Source of the DNA: Flagellimonas sp947499585
Lineage (GTDB): Bacteria > Bacteroidota > Bacteroidia > Flavobacteriales > Flavobacteriaceae
Direction: 5' to 3'
Length of the DNA: 64,000 nt
Assembly (NCBI RefSeq): GCF_044596045.1
Contig: NZ_CP138995.1
Location: 2,356,001-2,420,000 of the forward strand
Part shown: piece by piece, positions 7,636 through 15,693 of the stretch
How positions within the stretch are numbered: the first letter of the stretch is position 1
Layout: the number at the start of each line of letters is the position of its first letter
Translations under genes and position numbers: made by a program
The notes under the pieces: generated by a model
Seen by the model: only the letters and a program-made list of their open reading frames with translations
The model's database searches: none
Told to the model about the DNA's origin: nothing

Positions 7636-8705
7636 TAGCTTTTTTTGCGGATTTTCACCTCGAAAAGCTTATTCCAATTTTTGCCCGTTACAAAAAAAGT
7701 TTCTCTTTCTTTATTGTAAGCAACGCCGTTGAGAACAGAATTGCCCTCATCCCATTGAGGGCCTTTATCCACTTTGTTTTTTAGGCCTCCAAAATTTATG
7801 ACACCTTCAATGGCGCCTGAGGTCGCATCAATAATCATCATGCTTTCCTTTTGGTAAACATTCGCATAAATTTTTCCATCTACATATTCCAGCTCATTGG
7901 CCATATTAAATATTGATTTGTTGGTCACGGTTTCTATATAGCCTTGTTCCTCAAGGGTAGTGGGGTCCAAAAACCATATTTTTTCCGTTCCATCGCTTTT
8001 GTACAATCGCTTTCCATCATTACAAAGGCCCCAGCCTTCGCGACTTTCACCGTAACTGAAATTTTGGATTTTCGCTAAGTTTGATGGGTTGTAAACATAG
8101 CCTAGTCCACTTTGCCAAGTCAGTTGGTATAGCTTATCATTCAGGAGGGTGATGCCTTCTCCAAATACGGTTTTGTCCAAATCTATTTTTTGAAGAATTT
8201 CCCCTGTTTCAAAATTTACTTTCCTTATTGTAGAAGCTCCTTTCTTTCCTGTACTTTCATAAAGAACCCCATTATAGAATTCTAGCCCTTGGGTGTAAGC
8301 CGTTGGATCATGAGAGTAGGTGTTAACAATCTCATAAGTATAAACTTCTGGCGCTTTTTCAGCCAAGAGTTTAATCTTTTTTTGAATTTCTACAGTCTGA
8401 TTTTCAATACCAATCTTTGCGGTCAACACTTTATTTCCCAGAGTAGGTAGGTCTAGTTTTAACTTTCCATTGGTTAATTGTAATTCTCGACCATCAATAA
8501 AATAAACCGGATCTGTTATTTCAATGTTCTTTTTGTTTTTGATGGCAACCCCAACTTCTTGGTTTTGTTGAAACTTATTTTTATTTCCTTCAAGTTGAAT
8601 ACCAAAGAGTTTGGCAGGGTCTTTATCTCCTCCGCAAGCCATAAAAAAGAGTAAGAATCCGTAGACTGATAGTAGCTTTGTCATAGTTATTAAAACGTGT
8701 TTCAT
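7635..8705 (-). CDS. Glutaminyl-peptide cyclotransferase (plant-type QC), lipoprotein
   Basis: This enzyme converts N-terminal Gln of exported proteins to pyroglutamate. After a lipobox (LLFFMACGG) the protein has an N-terminal beta domain (to about 115), then the five-bladed propeller of the plant/bacterial QC family. Recognisable blocks are YTQGLEFYNGVLYESTG, VFGEGITLLNDKLYQLTW, EGWGLCNDGKRLYKSDG, NELEYVDGKIYANVYQ and VLNGVAYN. ATG at 8705 is preferred to an upstream TTG at 8714; an ATG at 8684 also precedes the signal. Several secreted proteins in this window have Gln right after the signal peptide and are plausible substrates. It is divergent from the SRP RNA and heads the operon with the thioesterase and beta-helix genes. 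Confidence 0.92.
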   Translation of the reverse strand: MKHVLITMTKLLSVYGFLLFFMACGGDKDPAKLFGIQLEGNKNKFQQNQEVGVAIKNKKNIEITDPVYFIDGRELQLTNGKLKLDLPTLGNKVLTAKIGIENQTVEIQKKIKLLAEKAPEVYTYEIVNTYSHDPTAYTQGLEFYNGVLYESTGKKGASTIRKVNFETGEILQKIDLDKTVFGEGITLLNDKLYQLTWQSGLGYVYNPSNLAKIQNFSYGESREGWGLCNDGKRLYKSDGTEKIWFLDPTTLEEQGYIETVTNKSIFNMANELEYVDGKIYANVYQKESMMIIDATSGAIEGVINFGGLKNKVDKGPQWDEGNSVLNGVAYNKERETFFVTGKNWNKLFEVKIRKKS

Positions 8706-8745
8706 ATTAAACAAGCTTGGTCATCGAAATTAAGAATGTAATATG

Positions 8746-8776
8746 ATTGCAGCAAATTTAAAAGGTCGTATATTTG
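8746..8776 (+). promoter_or_regulatory. Bacteroidota-type promoter of the SRP RNA
   Basis: TATATTTG at 8769-8776 matches the TAnnTTTG -7 element, and ATTG at 8746-8749 sits at the -33 position. The RNA would begin about six bases downstream at 8782, exactly where the SRP terminal stem starts. Confidence 0.65.
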
Positions 8777-8781
8777 CATTT

Positions 8782-8875
8782 GGCAAGTCCTACACGACCA
8801 GCTCCTGCAAAATCCCCCAGGGCGGGAACGCAGCAAGGGTATGTGGTCGTAGCGGTGCGATGTAGGTAGCTTGCC
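8782..8875 (+). ncRNA. ffs: Signal recognition particle RNA, small bacterial (4.5S) type
   Basis: The ends GGCAAG (8782-8787) and CTTGCC (8870-8875) pair. The apical part has GCG-GGAA-CGC, the GNRA-capped helix, followed by AGCAAGG, the conserved asymmetric loop bound by the Ffh M domain. The total of about 94 bases is normal for the Alu-less form. It is followed by a T run (8876-8882), and the promoter and terminator fit the plus strand. It works with Ffh and FtsY in co-translational targeting; neither protein gene is in the window. Confidence 0.93.
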
Positions 8876-8938
8876 TTTTTTTGTTCCCTAAATTCTCTTG
8901 AATTTGGGACTATTATTTTACAATTTTAAACCGTGAAA

Positions 8939-9748
8939 ATGGATAGAAAAGTTGTTTTAATAACCGGAGGTTCTTCTGGCATTGGCAAGTCTATAGGGAC
9001 CTATTTAACTTCCAAAGATTTTAAAGTATACGGTACTACAAGAAATCTAAAAAACTATCCAGATTTTAATGCTTTTGAGCTTTTACAGTTAGATGTAAAG
9101 TTGCCTGACAGTATTGAAAAAGCTGTTTCCGAAATTATTTCTAAAGAAGGAAGACTGGATGTTTTGGTCAACAATGCTGGAGTTGGTATTACAGGACCTA
9201 TTGAAGAAACACCTCATGAAGAAATACAGAATGTTTTTGATATAAATTTTCATGGCCCAGTACATGTTATGAAAGCTGTTTTGCCGCAGATGCGGAAGCA
9301 AGGCGGGGGAAAAGTTATCAATATAACCTCCATTGCAGGATACATGGGTTTGCCGTTTAGGGGATATTATTCGGCATCAAAAGGAGCATTGGGGTTAATT
9401 ACGGAAGCTTTACGGATGGAAGTCAAGGATTTTGGGATTTCCATTACTAATCTTGCTCCGGGTGATTTTGCCACTAACATTGCAGCTGGAAGGTACCATT
9501 CACCAGTTGTAGATGGTTCTCCTTACCAAGAGGTTTACCAAAAATCATTGGATTTAATGAATGAACATGTTGATGCTGGTGGTGATCCAATACAGGTTGC
9601 GGAGAAAATTTATGCAATAATTCAAAAAGAAAATCCGAAAGTACATTACCCGGTAGGTGAATTTATGCAAAGACTTTCGCTCTTTCTAAAGAAAATTTTA
9701 CCGGACAAAATATACGAGAAACTTCTTCTCAATCATTACAAGTTATAA
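8939..9748 (+). CDS. Short-chain dehydrogenase/reductase (SDR)
   Basis: This is a classical SDR of about 269 residues: TGGSSGIG nucleotide-binding motif near residue 11, NNAG at about 76, catalytic Ser in the ITSIAG segment, and YYSASKGA with the Tyr/Lys pair. It likely binds NADP(H) and acts on a small hydroxy or keto compound, but the substrate cannot be read. ATG at 8939 is preferred to GTG at 8933, giving the usual MDRKVVLITGG start. It stands alone between the SRP RNA and a small lipoprotein gene 33 bases downstream on the same strand. Confidence 0.92.
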   Translation: MDRKVVLITGGSSGIGKSIGTYLTSKDFKVYGTTRNLKNYPDFNAFELLQLDVKLPDSIEKAVSEIISKEGRLDVLVNNAGVGITGPIEETPHEEIQNVFDINFHGPVHVMKAVLPQMRKQGGGKVINITSIAGYMGLPFRGYYSASKGALGLITEALRMEVKDFGISITNLAPGDFATNIAAGRYHSPVVDGSPYQEVYQKSLDLMNEHVDAGGDPIQVAEKIYAIIQKENPKVHYPVGEFMQRLSLFLKKILPDKIYEKLLLNHYKL

Positions 9749-9781
9749 AGTGATGGCATGTTTTTTGATAAATGAAGAAAC

Positions 9782-10198
9782 ATGAAACAATCAAAAAGAA
9801 CAATCGGAATTTTTGCAGTTATCGCAGCATCGTTTTTCTATGGCTGTGATGAAATTTATGAATGCATTTTTAATATTGAGCCTGAAATCCATAACAAACA
9901 ATTGCTTATTGGTTTTGTTGGAGAAAGGTACTCGGATATTGTAACTGCTGAGATAAGTAATGAGGTAAACGATAACGACTATGATTATTTTTTTGATATT
10001 ATAGGAGAACTTCCGCCAGGAATTTTTTATGATATCAATCGACGATCAGTAGAATTTTTTGGAACGCCAGAAGACACTGGCACGTATAGGTTTAGGGTAG
10101 AATTATTTGTTGAGTCCTATGATTTTGATGGTTTCGACGGCAGTCCAACATGTTCAGATTCCACAGTAAGAGAATTTACAATACAAGTTGTTGAATAA
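9782..10198 (+). CDS. Putative lipoprotein with Ig-like (He_PIG-type) segment
   Basis: This 138-residue protein has a signal ending FFYGC (lipidation at about Cys22). The segment LPPGIFYDINRRSVEFFGTP-x-DTGTYRFRVE resembles the putative-Ig repeats of bacterial surface proteins (LPPGLxxD...GxxxGTPxxxGTYxFxV), so a single Ig-like beta-sandwich is likely. Four further Cys residues in the mature part may form disulfides. It lies 33 bases downstream of the SDR gene. The function is unknown; it is probably a cell-envelope protein. Confidence 0.7.
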   Translation: MKQSKRTIGIFAVIAASFFYGCDEIYECIFNIEPEIHNKQLLIGFVGERYSDIVTAEISNEVNDNDYDYFFDIIGELPPGIFYDINRRSVEFFGTPEDTGTYRFRVELFVESYDFDGFDGSPTCSDSTVREFTIQVVE

Positions 10199-10306
10199 TT
10201 TCACTTTTGGTTGGTTATTTTTTTGATTAAATATTGAAGTCAGGGCTTCTTATTGTTGTAAATTCGCAACTAATCCTATAGATAACTTAAAAACAGCACA
10301 ATACGA

Positions 10307-10963
10307 ATGAAATTTTTTATTGATACAGCCAATCTTGATCAAATCTCAGAAGCACAACAACTAGGGGTTTTGGATGGTGTAACTACCAATCCATCCTTAA
10401 TGGCCAAAGAAGGAATTACTGGAAAAGAAAGCATCCTAAAGCATTATGTTGACATTTGTAACATTGTTGATGGAGATGTTTCTGCTGAAGTAGTTTCTAC
10501 TGATTTTGATGGCATGGTGAAAGAAGGGGAGGAGCTAGCCAAGTTGCACGAGCAAATAGTTGTTAAGGTTCCCATGATCAAAGATGGAGTAAAGGCATTA
10601 AAATATTTTTCAGATAAAGGAATCAGAACTAACTGTACCCTGGTTTTTTCAGCAGGACAAGCGTTGTTGGCAGCTAAAGCCGGAGCTACATATGTATCTC
10701 CTTTCTTAGGACGTTTAGATGATATCTCTACAGATGGCCTAAACCTAATAGCTGAAATAAGACTTATTTATGATAACTACGGATTTGAAACCCAAATCCT
10801 TGCAGCGTCAATTCGCCACACTATGCATGTAATTGATTGTGCAAAAATCGGTTCTGATGTTATGACGGGACCGCTTTCTTCAATAGAAGGTCTTTTAAAA
10901 CATCCACTTACAGACATTGGTTTGGAAAAATTCTTGGCGGACTATCGTAAAGGCAACGGATAA
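10307..10963 (+). CDS. fsa: Transaldolase / fructose-6-phosphate aldolase (TalC/MipB type)
   Basis: This 218-residue TIM-barrel of the short transaldolase group shows MKFFIDTANLDQI, GVTTNPSLMAKEG (phosphate-loop side), the Schiff-base Lys in IVVKVPM, and SPFLGRLDD and AASIRH blocks. The enzyme acts in the non-oxidative pentose phosphate pathway as transaldolase, or as fructose-6-phosphate aldolase; this subgroup cannot be split reliably by eye. Length is typical. It is a single gene with a strong terminator directly downstream. A TAAATTCG element lies about 50 bases upstream as a possible -7 box. Confidence 0.93.
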   Translation: MKFFIDTANLDQISEAQQLGVLDGVTTNPSLMAKEGITGKESILKHYVDICNIVDGDVSAEVVSTDFDGMVKEGEELAKLHEQIVVKVPMIKDGVKALKYFSDKGIRTNCTLVFSAGQALLAAKAGATYVSPFLGRLDDISTDGLNLIAEIRLIYDNYGFETQILAASIRHTMHVIDCAKIGSDVMTGPLSSIEGLLKHPLTDIGLEKFLADYRKGNG

Positions 10964-10983
10964 ACAAAGAAAAAAGATTTAGG

Positions 10984-11017
10984 AAGCCCCAAAAACATTT
11001 GTTTTTGGGGCTTTTTT
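10984..11017. terminator. Bidirectional terminator between fsa and a convergent lipoprotein gene
   Basis: AAGCCCCAAAAACA pairs with TGTTTTTGGGGCTT around a very short loop, followed by TTTTTTATTT on the plus strand. T-rich sequence also follows on the minus strand (CCTAAATCTTTTTTC), so it can serve both genes. Confidence 0.85.
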
Positions 11018-11019
11018 AT

Positions 11020-12408
11020 TTAGAAGGAAGTATACAGATTTGCAAAGGCATCAACAATTACCGTGTCTTTGGCAATAACACATTTGTTTAAGCCATTTAT
11101 GATCATCGCGGTTTGTATTTCTTTAAAATCCTCTCCACGAAATTGAGTGCTTTTATCAAGACGGTATTCTTCAATCATGCTTAACCACTGCGGATAACTC
11201 GTCCTTAAATTAATACCTACAAAATTGTGATCTGGGTATTTTACTTTTAATCTAGAAACATGATTGGTCACATTTCTAAAATGCCTTTTTTGGGAAGCGG
11301 CCCAAAAATAAAAGACGGTTTTTTTATCCTTACTGATTTCTTTTAAAGAAACCTTGTTCTGGTTTACATCAGTAACAATTAAATCTGGAAGAGTACTACT
11401 TGGTTGTAAATTTTGAATGCCCTGGTAAAGATGAGTAATTTCTTCTTTGTGTTCTTCATTGGAAGATAACGAACGAAACTTATCAATAAAAATCTGACAT
11501 TCCATGTTTGTGGAGTTACGTTCTTTTAGCAAATAATCCATAGCTATATTTCTAAACAGAATATCCCTGAGCTCCGTTTCTTTAACCAAACTGTCAACAA
11601 GACTGAGCTTATGCTTGTTAAAATGTAAATGATTGTTAACCGCTGCTTTGTTTGCTGTCCCACAATTTTTCATGCAAGCCATATAGGACAAGTTGCCGAA
11701 GTGGTACTTCATAAAATCGAAATAGGGCCTAAAATATGTTAAATCCCTACTATTTAAATCTAAGGTTTTTCTATAGTCATAAAAGCCATCTTCTAAATCA
11801 TGGATGGTTTCTTCACCAGTTTTTTTCTTGTGGTAGAAAGGATATTTCTCTTTATGGATGTAACTATTATAATCAATTGATGCTTTGGCTATGGACAATA
11901 CTTTATTTGTTAATTGATTATCTTGAACCAGTTCTTCCAGATGTTTTATCTTCAAAAGTCTTAAAGAATCAATTCTTTTATTGAAGGCCGCAGGATCAAG
12001 CTTGTAGTAGTTGTGTATTAAAGATTCTTCATTTTCGTAAGCAAGGAACGTTTCAATCAAAAAATTGTTGATTTCACTTCCTTGACCAGAAAAGACAAGA
12101 GATTCATCAAACTCCATTGTATTTAGCCTTACAAGAATACTATCACCTTCTTGAAGATATAAATATTGTAGTTCTGGACTGTGGTCAAAATGGTAAAGAC
12201 CCTCTTCAATTCCTTGTAGATTAAAAGCAAAACGATTGCCCTCATCCAACTTGACAGAGTCTATATAACTATCGTTTCTATAAAGAACAACATAGTCGCT
12301 AGTGGGGTTAACAATTTCACCTCCAAAAAAAACGGAAGGGCATCCACCTGATTTTTCAGAACACGCCAAAGTAGAAAGAAGAGAGAGGCCGAGTAAAAAT
12401 CTTATCAT
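11020..12408 (-). CDS. Thioredoxin-fold lipoprotein (TlpA/DUF4369-like) lacking CxxC
   Basis: This 462-residue lipoprotein (lipobox STLAC) has an N-terminal beta-rich DUF4369-like region (about 20-120), a long helical middle (120-330) and a C-terminal thioredoxin-like domain (about 335-462). In that domain the usual WCxxC site is replaced by FYFWAASQKRHF, with no cysteine, so disulfide chemistry is not expected. The rest of the fold (VSLKEISKDKKTVFYFW, then YPDHNFVGINL) is intact. It may be a binding or structural relative of the TlpA-type lipoproteins such as the one at 18245-19483. It is a single gene, convergent with fsa. Confidence 0.8.
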   Translation of the reverse strand: MIRFLLGLSLLSTLACSEKSGGCPSVFFGGEIVNPTSDYVVLYRNDSYIDSVKLDEGNRFAFNLQGIEEGLYHFDHSPELQYLYLQEGDSILVRLNTMEFDESLVFSGQGSEINNFLIETFLAYENEESLIHNYYKLDPAAFNKRIDSLRLLKIKHLEELVQDNQLTNKVLSIAKASIDYNSYIHKEKYPFYHKKKTGEETIHDLEDGFYDYRKTLDLNSRDLTYFRPYFDFMKYHFGNLSYMACMKNCGTANKAAVNNHLHFNKHKLSLVDSLVKETELRDILFRNIAMDYLLKERNSTNMECQIFIDKFRSLSSNEEHKEEITHLYQGIQNLQPSSTLPDLIVTDVNQNKVSLKEISKDKKTVFYFWAASQKRHFRNVTNHVSRLKVKYPDHNFVGINLRTSYPQWLSMIEEYRLDKSTQFRGEDFKEIQTAMIINGLNKCVIAKDTVIVDAFANLYTSF

Positions 12409-12551
12409 ATAAAGCTAACCATATGTTTGATCATCAAAATTAAGTATACCATATAATGAACCTTGTTAATGGCTAGTTAAATGTTGTAAAACACTGTAAT
12501 TGTGTAGCTTAATAATGTGTTTTTAAATTAGTAATAAGGGTCGGTTTTAGC

Positions 12552-12559
12552 TATTTTTG
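12552..12559 (+). promoter_or_regulatory. -7 promoter element of the ABC-F gene
   Basis: TATTTTTG matches TAnnTTTG and lies 20 bases before the ATG at 12579, leaving a very short leader. No convincing TTTG was found at the -33 position. Confidence 0.45.
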
Positions 12560-12578
12560 CAAAAAAAATAATAGTTGC

Positions 12579-14210
12579 ATGTTATCAGTATCTAATTTGT
12601 CTGTTCAGTTTGGAAAAAGGGTTTTGTTTGATGAAGTAAATGTGACCTTTACTCATGGAAATTGCTATGGTATTATTGGTGCCAATGGCGCCGGGAAATC
12701 CACATTTTTAAAAATTATAGCTGGGCAAATAGACGCCACTTCTGGGAATGTACATTTGGAACCAGGAAAACGGATGTCCATCTTGGAGCAGAACCATAAT
12801 GCCTATGATAAAGTTCCCGTTTTGGAGACGGTTGTTATGGGTAACAAACCTTTGTTCTCTATTAAAAAGGAGATAGATGCCCTGTATGCAGACTATACCG
12901 ATGAGAATGCCGAGAAAATAGGCGAGCTCCAAGTTCAGTTTGAAGAAATGAATGGTTGGAATGCCGATAGCAATGCTGCGGCGCTTTTGTCCAACTTAGG
13001 GATAAGCGAAGAGTTACATTACACCAATATGGCAGATATGGACTCAAAATTAAAGGTGCGGGTTCTTTTAGCCCAAGCCTTATTTGGTAATCCGGATCTA
13101 TTGGTCATGGATGAGCCCACAAACGACTTGGATTATGAGACGATAAGTTGGTTAGAGAACTTCTTGGCCAATTATGAAAACACTGTAATCGTTGTATCTC
13201 ACGATAGGCACTTTTTGGATGCAGTCTGTACTAACATCGCGGATATAGATTTTGGTAAAGTCAATCTTTTTTCTGGAAACTATACATTCTGGTACGAAAG
13301 CAGTCAGTTGGCTGCTCGCCAACGTGCGCAACAAAACAAAAAGTCTGAGGACAAAGCAAAGGAGCTCCAAGAGTTTATAATGCGATTTAGCGCAAACGTT
13401 GCCAAGAGCAAACAAGCTACATCGCGTAAAAAAATGTTGAGTAAACTTAAAATTGAGGATATTAAACCTTCAAGTAGAAGATACCCAGCTATTATTTTTG
13501 AACGCGAACGCGAAGCTGGAGATCAAATCTTGAATATAGAAAAACTCTCTGCTACTTCAGAAGATGGAGATTTACTGTTTCAAGATATCAATATCAACCT
13601 TGCTAAAGGGGATAAGGTTGCCATAATTTCCAAAGATTCAAGGGCAACATCGGCTTTTTATGATATTATCAACGGAAAAATAAAGGCTGACAGTGGATCC
13701 TATCAATGGGGTATAACCACAACGCATTCCTATTTGCCCGCTGATAATGATTCATATTTTAAAAGCAACATGAACTTGGTGGACTGGCTTCGGCAATGGA
13801 CAAAAACAGAAGAAGAAAGAGAAGAAGTTTATGTGAGAGGCTTCTTAGGAAAGATGTTGTTTAGCGGCGAAGAGGCACTAAAGAAAAGTACAGTGTTGTC
13901 CGGTGGGGAAAAAGTACGTTGTATGTTGAGTAGAATGATGCTATTGCGCGCAAATGTGTTGCTTTTAGATGAGCCTACAAACCACTTGGACCTAGAGAGT
14001 ATTACTGCATTCAACAATTCTTTAAAGAACTTTAAGGGCACTGTTTTACTTACTACTCATGATCATGAGTTTGTGCACACTGTAGCTAATAGGATTATTG
14101 AATTGACTCCTAAAGGTGCAATTGACCGCTACTCGACTTTTGATGACTACATGTCAGATAAGTCAATTAAAGAGCAGCGGGAAAAAATGTATGCTTTAGC
14201 AACGGTTTAA
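12579..14210 (+). CDS. ABC-F family ATPase (YbiT-like)
   Basis: This 543-residue soluble protein has two ABC domains joined by the ABC-F linker (about 240-310) and no membrane domain. The family acts on ribosomes, in translation control or antibiotic protection. NBD1 has an intact Walker A (GANGAGKST, 34-42) and Walker B (LLVMDEPTNDLD), but its signature is degenerate (MDSKLKVRV at about 154-162, no LSGG). NBD2 has an intact signature (LSGGEKVRC from 440) and Walker B, but its Walker A is degenerate (SKDSRATSAF from 351). The composite site formed by Walker A1 and signature 2 should therefore work, while the other should not. It overlaps the convergent gene at 14207 by 4 bases. Confidence 0.9.
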   Translation: MLSVSNLSVQFGKRVLFDEVNVTFTHGNCYGIIGANGAGKSTFLKIIAGQIDATSGNVHLEPGKRMSILEQNHNAYDKVPVLETVVMGNKPLFSIKKEIDALYADYTDENAEKIGELQVQFEEMNGWNADSNAAALLSNLGISEELHYTNMADMDSKLKVRVLLAQALFGNPDLLVMDEPTNDLDYETISWLENFLANYENTVIVVSHDRHFLDAVCTNIADIDFGKVNLFSGNYTFWYESSQLAARQRAQQNKKSEDKAKELQEFIMRFSANVAKSKQATSRKKMLSKLKIEDIKPSSRRYPAIIFEREREAGDQILNIEKLSATSEDGDLLFQDININLAKGDKVAIISKDSRATSAFYDIINGKIKADSGSYQWGITTTHSYLPADNDSYFKSNMNLVDWLRQWTKTEEEREEVYVRGFLGKMLFSGEEALKKSTVLSGGEKVRCMLSRMMLLRANVLLLDEPTNHLDLESITAFNNSLKNFKGTVLLTTHDHEFVHTVANRIIELTPKGAIDRYSTFDDYMSDKSIKEQREKMYALATV

Positions 14211-14926
14211 GCATTAAAATACTTACTGTTCCAAATAGCTGGGTTGAAATTTTTGCCTAGAGCAAAACCATAAAAAATAACAACTGAGGCTATACATTTG
14301 AACATAAAAAAGAAGATAATCAAAAACTCTCCTGTGGAATTGTTTTTTGAAAAAAGACCATTTGGAACCATAAGGGCAACCAGATAGCTTATCAAGAAAA
14401 CAAAAAAGGTGAGATTGACAATGTTCTTAAATGGCCAAACCAACAATTTACGAAGTGGGTGAAGGTCATTGCCCCATTTATCAATAAGATAGAAATAGTC
14501 ATTTCCAATTGGCGCAAAAAGCAATGGGTCATCTTTATCTTCTAATTTAAAAAGCTTAGAGGGTGCCATAATCTTAAACCCCTTTATTTCAATATTATGG
14601 AGGTTCTCCAAATCTTTAATTTTAGAAGTAGTTTTTTTAGGGATTTTTCCTTTGAAATACCTACCATCTAAAAAACGAAGTCGGTAATCAATACAGATTT
14701 CCTTTATTTGATTTATATGATAAATACGATTTGTCTCTAACAAGTCAAAATCAAAATCATTACTGCCAGAAGGATTTTTTGAAACAAGAACTACATCAAT
14801 ATTGGTCTCTTTTTCTATATTTTGAGATAAAATACGCTGTACTTCTTCAAGAATTTGAAGCTCTTTTTTTTGTTTATTTCGGCGAAGGTGAAGTTCGCGC
14901 TCAATATCCGTGTTTTTAAACATCAT
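14207..14926 (-). CDS. Hypothetical membrane protein with two C-terminal TM segments
   Basis: This protein of about 239 residues has a charged, coiled-coil-like N-terminus (RELHLRRNKQKKELQILEEVQRIL), a cytosolic alpha/beta-looking middle, and two membrane helices (LTFFVFLISYLVALMVP, and the Phe-rich segment near 205-230). The start is one of two adjacent ATG codons (14926 or 14923); a frame extension to 14998 uses a non-ATG start and is rejected. No family is recognised. Its stop overlaps that of the ABC-F gene in convergent orientation. It is monocistronic. Confidence 0.7.
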   Translation of the reverse strand: MMFKNTDIERELHLRRNKQKKELQILEEVQRILSQNIEKETNIDVVLVSKNPSGSNDFDFDLLETNRIYHINQIKEICIDYRLRFLDGRYFKGKIPKKTTSKIKDLENLHNIEIKGFKIMAPSKLFKLEDKDDPLLFAPIGNDYFYLIDKWGNDLHPLRKLLVWPFKNIVNLTFFVFLISYLVALMVPNGLFSKNNSTGEFLIIFFFMFKCIASVVIFYGFALGKNFNPAIWNSKYFNA

Positions 14927-15150
14927 GTCCTTTTTTCTTAGCAATCCCTTCAAAGTTAGTGATTTGTGTTTTTGATTTTGAGAACTACAAAAAACCAAAA
15001 TGTTAACATTGTGTTAAATTCGATGACGGTATTCAAAAAAAAACGCAATTTCCTTAAAAAGATGTAACTTATCGGAGATTTTGGCATTTAAACGTCTAAA
15101 CATACTTTTAAAGCATATTAATTAAGGTAGTCCCAAAGATTAGAACATCT

Positions 15151-15690
15151 ATGAAACCCCCATTCAAGAAAATCCTACTTGGTCTATGTTTTGCCCTTTC
15201 TGTAGTTGCTTATGCACAGGAGACCAGCTCATCAGAAACTAAATCAATTACACAGAATACAATTGAATCTGATCATCACAAAATTCTTTTTGCAGCTGTA
15301 AAAGCTACTGAAATGGAAGATATTTTGGATAAATCAGGACCTTTTACTGTTTTTGCACCTTCTGATGCTGCTTTTAGAAAGTTTTCCAATTCCAAAATGG
15401 AAAAATTAATGAATTCTAATGATAAGAGTGAACTAAAATCATTGGTTGGTTATCATATTGTTGCGGGTAATTTATCTGCTTCCAATATTCTACGTGCAAT
15501 GTGTCGCGGAAATGGAAAGGCTAGCTTTACTACAATACAAGGGAAGAAGTTAAGTGCCCATATGGTTGGGTATGATATTGTACTTACAGACCCCGTTGGA
15601 AACACTGCTAGAATAACGTTAGCGGACGTTAATCAAAAAAATGGTGTTATACATGAAATTGATAGTGTAATACTACCAACTAGGATGTAG
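15151..15690 (+). CDS. Secreted fasciclin (FAS1) domain protein
   Basis: This 179-residue protein has a cleavable signal ending AYA-Q, so the mature N-terminus would be Gln. One FAS1 domain follows (about 35-178) with the family motifs GPFTVFAPSDAAF, LKSLVGYHIV and NGVIHEIDSVILP. FAS1 domains mediate adhesion and matrix interactions. Cys125 is unpaired. A CGTCTAAA box lies 51 bases before the ATG; ECF sigma factors often recognise CGTC-type -10 boxes, but no correctly spaced partner element is visible, so this is only suggestive. It is a single gene, convergent with pheT 3 bases away. Confidence 0.9.
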   Translation: MKPPFKKILLGLCFALSVVAYAQETSSSETKSITQNTIESDHHKILFAAVKATEMEDILDKSGPFTVFAPSDAAFRKFSNSKMEKLMNSNDKSELKSLVGYHIVAGNLSASNILRAMCRGNGKASFTTIQGKKLSAHMVGYDIVLTDPVGNTARITLADVNQKNGVIHEIDSVILPTRM

Positions 15691-15693
15691 CAA

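Noticed and set aside
15063..15100. ECF-sigma-type promoter (TGTAACTT ... CGTCTAAA) before the fasciclin gene
   Set aside because: The spacing is 22 bases, too long for the usual 16-17, so it is not listed as a feature.
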